A stretch of DNA of 18,917 nucleotides, taken from contig CAZAPS010000031.1 of assembly GCA_964487355.1 (NCBI GenBank), positions 1 to 18,917 on the forward strand, in the 5' to 3' direction. The stretch comes from JAXGYX01 sp964487355. GTDB lineage: Bacteria > Bacillota > Clostridia > Saccharofermentanales > Fastidiosipilaceae. Positions 14,822 through 18,917 of this stretch are shown here, in pieces. Each line of letters starts with the position of its first letter. Position 1 is the first letter of the stretch. The notes below the pieces were generated by a model. It worked only from the letters and a program-made list of their open reading frames with translations, was not told where the DNA came from and searched no databases. The translations under genes and the position numbers were made by a program.

Positions 14822-15676
14822 CTAGACAATCAGCTTGCCGCTGCGGCGAACACGGGCGACATTTAGAAAATAATCATCCAGACCTTCTCCGACAGCGGGA
14901 TCGAAACAGTGTAAAACACCTTCCTCATCTCCTTTGTCGCCGAGGATCAGGCGTTGATTTTCAGCAGTTCCTTTTAAAATTTTCCGGGCGGATTCCCGGG
15001 CGGTCTGTGCACCCTTGGGCGGTGGGCTCTTCCCCCAGATACCGGTAATCGTGGTGCCGGGTGTGGCGGAGTTAAACTTAATGCCCTCGTCCCAGTACTC
15101 ATATCTGAGTGTCAACGTCAACAGATTCAACGCCGCCTTGGTGGCCGCGTACATGCTTTGATAAGCCATGGGCGACCAGGCGATGCCGGAGATTATGTTG
15201 ACCACCTGTCCACCGCCTTGAGGCGTCATCATTTCAATGGCGGCGCGGCAACCGTATAAGGCACCATAGAAGTTGATGGCGAAAGCTCTTTCCCAGTCCT
15301 CGTTGGTCTGCACGCGCAGGTCGAATTTATCGCTATGATTATCTGTGGCTTTGGTTTTGCTGAAGCTTCCGCTGAGTCCGAGCCCGGCATTGTTGATCAG
15401 CAAATCAAAGCGGCCATCCATAAAGGAGACAGCCTGATCAATCATCCGGCGCACAGCCTTCTCTTTTGTCACGTCACAGCGAATGCCCTTGACCTGCCCC
15501 GGATATTGTCGGGCCAGTCGTTCAGTTTGTTCTTGTAGTTTTTCTTCATTGATATCCGCCAGCACCACCTTGCCGGCGCCTTGTTCCAGCAGTTCCTCAC
15601 ACAGGGCCAGACCAATGCCGGAGGCCGCTCCGGTGACCACAGCGTTTTTCCCTAAATAGTATCCTTTGCTGTTCAT
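14822..15676 (-). CDS. Short-chain dehydrogenase/reductase (classical SDR)
   Basis: NAD(P)-dependent oxidoreductase acting on an alcohol or ketone; substrate unknown. The 284-residue product has the cofactor motif TGAASGIG at 15 to 22, an acidic residue ending the second strand (D41 in VVLADIN, favouring NAD(H) over NADP(H)), NNAG at 95 to 98, and the catalytic set S163, Y176 and K180 (YAATK). A hydrophilic insertion at about 104 to 124 (FSKTKATDNHSDKFDL) follows NNAG and may shape the substrate pocket. The open frame starts at 15715, but AGGAGG lies eight bases before the ATG at 15676 (MNSKGYYLGK). It is the last gene of the metabolic operon, 16 nt after the decarboxylase-like gene. Its probable role is to reduce or oxidise a carbonyl or hydroxyl on the same molecule handled by the two upstream enzymes. 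Confidence 0.9.
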   Translation of the reverse strand: MNSKGYYLGKNAVVTGAASGIGLALCEELLEQGAGKVVLADINEEKLQEQTERLARQYPGQVKGIRCDVTKEKAVRRMIDQAVSFMDGRFDLLINNAGLGLSGSFSKTKATDNHSDKFDLRVQTNEDWERAFAINFYGALYGCRAAIEMMTPQGGGQVVNIISGIAWSPMAYQSMYAATKAALNLLTLTLRYEYWDEGIKFNSATPGTTITGIWGKSPPPKGAQTARESARKILKGTAENQRLILGDKGDEEGVLHCFDPAVGEGLDDYFLNVARVRRSGKLIV

Positions 15677-15692
15677 AATCTGTCCCTCCTGA

Positions 15693-16538
15693 TCACTCAT
15701 AATGTTGATGGTCATGGGTTAACATGCTTTGATCAAAACGTCCGGCAAACAAATACTGCATTGTGCGCTGAGTCTCCTGCTCGGAAAACTTGTACAACGG
15801 ATAAAGTCCACGGACATAGTTGTCGCTTACCATCCAGCCGGCACCAAGGACTTTAGTCAGGGGAATCTCTCCCCAGGCATCATCTCGTGAGGAGCGAAGG
15901 GTCAGCCGCGCTTCGGCCGGCTCCCAGCTGTAGAAACGGGTGGGGCTGTCGTAATGCAGCAGGCGCATATCGCGAAAGCCTGTGGATTCCATCTGAACCT
16001 TGTGCAACAGGCAGCCACCCTCAGTGGTGATGGGCGCTTCCCTAGAACAGCCTTCTTGCGGAGTTGAGAAATCCGGATCGTTATACCTGCCCATCTGCAA
16101 GGTGATGTCCACCAGCGCGACACCTTTTCGTTGAATCAGGCAATGGCCCCACTCACCTTCTCGCTCAACAACGATGCGCTCACACAACTTCTTTGGCAGA
16201 CCGGAGCCTTCCCGCCCCGAGAATGCGCCCATCGAGGCGCCCGGACCACTCAATTGCAGTCCCAGGAAGTATAGCCCGACAGTCTGCCCATAGCGCGCCA
16301 TCAACCCAATGCCACCCTCCATGTACCAGGAAGCGAAGGTTGGTTCCCGTATATTGACGATATATCCATACATCACGGGAGACTGAGGATCCAATAGCTC
16401 AAGAGGAGGGGGCAATGCCCGGGCCGCCGCTTCCGGTTCGGCGATAGCGAAAAACTGAATGCCGTACTGATTGTTCATCGCGCCATCTTTCATGAAGCCT
16501 TGCAGCTTGTCCATAGGGGTAAAGTTACTCGCTTGCAT
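15693..16538 (-). CDS. Acetoacetate decarboxylase-family protein
   Basis: Member of the acetoacetate decarboxylase fold family. The 281-residue product contains LPPPLELLDPQSPVMYGYIV, WYMEGGIGL and the diagnostic GREGSGLPKKL. K116 and K117 line up with Lys115/Lys116 of Clostridium acetobutylicum ADC, where the first lysine forms a Schiff base with the keto acid. This suggests a Schiff-base lysine is kept, with E74 a candidate acidic partner. ADC-like proteins include decarboxylases, aldolase-dehydratases and hydratases, so decarboxylation itself is not proved. Clostridial ADC has about 244 residues; the extra length here is spread over several insertions and the C-terminal part. AAAGGAG lies eight bases before the ATG at 16538 (MQASNFTPMD). 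The frame from 16556 overlaps the upstream stop and is not preferred. No CoA-transferase genes of solventogenesis are adjacent, so acetone formation is unlikely. Confidence 0.82.
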   Translation of the reverse strand: MQASNFTPMDKLQGFMKDGAMNNQYGIQFFAIAEPEAAARALPPPLELLDPQSPVMYGYIVNIREPTFASWYMEGGIGLMARYGQTVGLYFLGLQLSGPGASMGAFSGREGSGLPKKLCERIVVEREGEWGHCLIQRKGVALVDITLQMGRYNDPDFSTPQEGCSREAPITTEGGCLLHKVQMESTGFRDMRLLHYDSPTRFYSWEPAEARLTLRSSRDDAWGEIPLTKVLGAGWMVSDNYVRGLYPLYKFSEQETQRTMQYLFAGRFDQSMLTHDHQHYE

Positions 16539-16552
16539 GGTTCTTTCTCCTT

Positions 16553-18508
16553 TCAATCCTTGTTTGTCTCAAATACAAATGCTTTGGCTTGAGCTTCTCG
16601 CATGGCGTCCGTGATGCGTCCGGGTTTGGCCGCGTCGCCAATGACCCGAAGATCTTCAAAACGATCCGCGCAGGCTGTGGCCAGCGGCCGCCGCGGCGTG
16701 ACTCCGACGGCCAGAATCACCCAGTCGGCCATCAGGCTGACATACTCGCCATCGACTAGACGCAGCAGTCGCGCCTCTTTTTCAACTTCCTCTTCCCTTG
16801 CCATATCTTTGATATCCACGAGTCGATGCCCCAAATACACCTGTGTTCCCAGGGGAATGATCCTTTCCATGATGTCGCTGAGGATTGTTGGATAGACGCC
16901 GTGACCTAAGCTCTCCTGCATCTCCACCAAGCTCACCGCGCAACCTTTCATAGCAAGTGTTTCCGCCGTCTCCAGGCCGGTCATTCCGGAGCCAATGACG
17001 ATCACGCGACCTTGAGGAGAATTTTCGCCCAGCAACACACTTTCCGCACTGACGACCTGCCGCCCGCCGACACCCGGCACCGAAGGCACAAGAGGTTTCG
17101 CTCCGCAGGCCAAAAAGACGGCGTCCGGATTCAAGGTTTCAATGTCTGTCACAGTTACCCGCTTGCCGAGCCTTAGTTCAACACCTGCTTTTTCAAGCTG
17201 AGTTTGAAGAGCTTTGACCAGGCGGGTAATCTTCTCTTTGCCATAGCCCTTGTCCGCGATGTTGAGCGCGCCACCCGGGCTGTCGTTTTCATCCAGCACC
17301 AACGGAGAAAAACCTCTATTTTTCAAAGTCAGGGCAGCCTGAATACCCGCGGGACCGGCACCCACAACAACAACCGAACGCCCCGCGCCGCTTATCAGTG
17401 GACGCGCGTACTCCCGCTCTCGACCCGCGAGAGGATTGACGGCGCAACGGACGCGCTTGAGTCGGCAAATCTCAGCAAAACACTCGAGGCAGCCGATACA
17501 GTTGCGTATCTCATCCTCGCGTCCCGAAAAGGCTTTGCGTGGCCAGTCCGGGTCCGCCAGCAGCGCTCTACCCAGCCCCAACAGGTCACAGGCCCCTTCT
17601 TCCAAGAGAGCCGCGCCGGGGCCCGGCTCCTTGATATTGCATACAGATAAAACAGGGATGGTCACTACTTCCTTTATCCCGCGGGCCAGATGCTTTTTCC
17701 AACCCTGAGCATAGGTGCCAGGCTCGATGCAGGCCTCGGAATAACAGCTGACATTGATTAGATTGGCGCTCGCTTCTTCAAGCGCGAGAGCGATACGCGC
17801 GGCCTCTGCCTGATCGATGCCGCCGGGCAACATTTCCTGAGCGTTGATGCGCACCGAAACAGGAAAATCGCCGCCACAGTTTTGTCGGATGCCGCGCAGA
17901 ATTTCAACGACAAAGCGCATGCGATTCTCGAAACTTCCACCATATTCATCGTCACGTAAATTCATGGCGGGGGAAAGAAACTGATTGATGAGATAGCCAT
18001 GCGCGGCGTGCAGTTCAACACCATCAGCGCCGGCCATCTGAGCGATGTGGGCAGCGTTGACAAAACGCTCGACCATTTCGCGACATTCAGCAAGAGAAAG
18101 AGCGCGGGGTGTCTCTCCACCCAACGGGCTTGCCAAAGCGGAGGGTGCCACCGGCTGAGCTTTCGTGAGCCAGGATGAGGCTAAACGGCCCGGATGCTGT
18201 AATTGGATAAACAGATGGGTGTCCCAGCGATGAACCACATCCACCAGACGTTGCAGACCCGGAATATCGCCCGGACGGTAGGACGCCATTTGACCGGGGT
18301 CACTGATGCCGGCCCCGCCCTCCACCCGCGTAACCTCTGTGATGATCAGACCGGCGCCACCCCTTGCGCGCGCCTCATAAAACGCTATCAGATCATCAGT
18401 GACACCGCCTTCCGGGGCACCCAGGTTGACGCCCATCGCTGTCATCGCCAAGCGGTTACTCAGGAGTAGTGGACCGAGTTCCAGGGGCTTTCTTAAAAGT
18501 TCATACAT
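16553..18508 (-). CDS. Old Yellow Enzyme/2,4-dienoyl-CoA reductase-type FMN, FAD, Fe-S oxidoreductase
   Basis: Ene-reductase of the FadH/BaiCD/2-enoate reductase group, which uses NAD(P)H to reduce activated C=C bonds. The 651-residue product has an N-terminal FMN TIM barrel (about 1 to 330) with QLQHPGR near 102 to 108 and the active-site block HAAHGYLINQFLSP at 167 to 180, then YGGSFENRMRF. A cysteine cluster for 4Fe-4S follows (C337, C340, C343, C348, C355). The FAD-binding GAGPAG is at 383 to 388 and the NAD(P)H-binding GSGMTG at 506 to 511. Y172 lines up with the FadH proton donor Tyr166, while the FadH His252 position appears to be Ser257, so a dienoyl-CoA substrate is doubtful. GGAGGTG precedes the ATG at 18508, which overlaps the upstream stop by 8 bp. 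Confidence 0.93.
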   Translation of the reverse strand: MYELLRKPLELGPLLLSNRLAMTAMGVNLGAPEGGVTDDLIAFYEARARGGAGLIITEVTRVEGGAGISDPGQMASYRPGDIPGLQRLVDVVHRWDTHLFIQLQHPGRLASSWLTKAQPVAPSALASPLGGETPRALSLAECREMVERFVNAAHIAQMAGADGVELHAAHGYLINQFLSPAMNLRDDEYGGSFENRMRFVVEILRGIRQNCGGDFPVSVRINAQEMLPGGIDQAEAARIALALEEASANLINVSCYSEACIEPGTYAQGWKKHLARGIKEVVTIPVLSVCNIKEPGPGAALLEEGACDLLGLGRALLADPDWPRKAFSGREDEIRNCIGCLECFAEICRLKRVRCAVNPLAGREREYARPLISGAGRSVVVVGAGPAGIQAALTLKNRGFSPLVLDENDSPGGALNIADKGYGKEKITRLVKALQTQLEKAGVELRLGKRVTVTDIETLNPDAVFLACGAKPLVPSVPGVGGRQVVSAESVLLGENSPQGRVIVIGSGMTGLETAETLAMKGCAVSLVEMQESLGHGVYPTILSDIMERIIPLGTQVYLGHRLVDIKDMAREEEVEKEARLLRLVDGEYVSLMADWVILAVGVTPRRPLATACADRFEDLRVIGDAAKPGRITDAMREAQAKAFVFETNKD

Positions 18509-18917
18509 TGGCTTTCACCTCCCGATCAAGCGGTCTTGTTTCAAGCGGCGACAGTTGGCGATAGCGCCGGATCGCCAGCGTTTCCACAAGACGGCTGAGC
18601 AGTTTTGTGTATCCGGTGCGGATGATAAAAAACTGAAAGAAGTTCAGCGCTTCAAATCCGAAAAACCACATAACCAGCCAAAAGCTTAAGGCGGACAGCG
18701 CCATGACAGGAACAAGCAAGAGCCCCGTGAGCCCCCAGGGTGATCGGGGAAAGGCGGCCAACAATCGGTTGGTCTTCACCGCGGGAGGCAGTTTCCCACT
18801 TAAGGCTATTTGTTGAACTGAGGCAAAAGTGGGCCTGACCATCAACAGGCTGACGATCAGTGCCAAAACCGCGCCTGTGACCCACACACCACTTCGGGTG
18901 ACGCCCATGAGTATGAC
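18501..18917 (-). CDS. Membrane protein of unknown function, probably 5'-truncated by the window edge
   Basis: Not recognised. The frame contains an ATG at 18908 (MGVTRSGVWV) but stays open through the last codons of the window, and no ribosome binding site is visible before that ATG, so the gene probably begins outside. The visible ~138 residues have a hydrophobic segment (VWVTGAVLALIVSLLMV), a polar stretch (QIALSGKLPPAVKTNR), a second and possibly double hydrophobic block (LTGLLLVPVMALSALSFWLVMWFFGFEALNFFQFF), and a basic tail ending RPLDREVKANV. Its stop overlaps the start of the flavoprotein gene by 8 bp, which indicates coupled translation and a shared function. It could be the end of a transporter or a membrane anchor for the operon's enzymes; neither can be shown here. 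Confidence 0.7.
   Translation of the reverse strand, partial: VILMGVTRSGVWVTGAVLALIVSLLMVRPTFASVQQIALSGKLPPAVKTNRLLAAFPRSPWGLTGLLLVPVMALSALSFWLVMWFFGFEALNFFQFFIIRTGYTKLLSRLVETLAIRRYRQLSPLETRPLDREVKANV

Noticed and set aside
15693..16538. Acetone-forming acetoacetate decarboxylase (adc) as a firm name
   Set aside because: The family match is good, but no CoA-transferase or solvent genes are adjacent and the protein is longer than clostridial Adc, so no gene symbol is given.
17204..17650. Plus-strand open frame of 148 codons opposite the flavoprotein gene
   Set aside because: Antisense shadow in a GC-rich gene; no start signal or recognisable motif.

Overview
The window comes from the chromosome of a bacterium that is most likely an anaerobic Gram-positive member of the Clostridia (Bacillota). 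The basis is the clostridial-type RecA, a Gram-positive LexA (DinR-type) box at the recA promoter, strong AGGAGG-type ribosome binding sites, and the housekeeping cluster of rimO, pgsA, cinA, recA, recX and ftsK. No species can be named from the sequence. Every recognised gene lies on the minus strand, so transcription runs from high to low coordinates. No insertion sequence, phage gene or CRISPR array was seen.

Right end (about 18917 to 14681): a metabolic operon. In transcription order it holds a short membrane protein that probably continues past the window edge, a 651-residue Old Yellow Enzyme/2,4-dienoyl-CoA reductase-type Fe-S flavoprotein, an acetoacetate decarboxylase-family protein, and a short-chain dehydrogenase. 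The genes overlap or lie within 16 nt of each other, and a hairpin follows the last one. The set looks like a small pathway that reduces an unsaturated carbonyl substrate, but the substrate cannot be read from the sequence. This is the least ordinary part of the window.

Middle (14681 to 13637): tRNA-Trp with a near-perfect promoter and a rho-independent terminator, an 18-bp tandem repeat, rnhA (ribonuclease HI), and a short intergenic region with two inverted repeats.

Left two thirds (13636 to 1): a long, tightly packed housekeeping run. A NUDIX hydrolase is followed by ftsK, a YgiQ-type radical SAM protein, folD, cinA and murJ, with gaps of 3 to 54 nt. A separate SOS-controlled recA-recX unit follows, with a consensus promoter and LexA box. 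After a terminator come rimO and pgsA, which overlap; pgsA is cut by the window edge.

Several longest-ORF starts are too early. Ribosome binding sites place the real starts inside the ORFs of recA, recX, murJ, cinA, folD, ygiQ, rnhA, the SDR gene and the decarboxylase-like gene. These corrected starts are used below.
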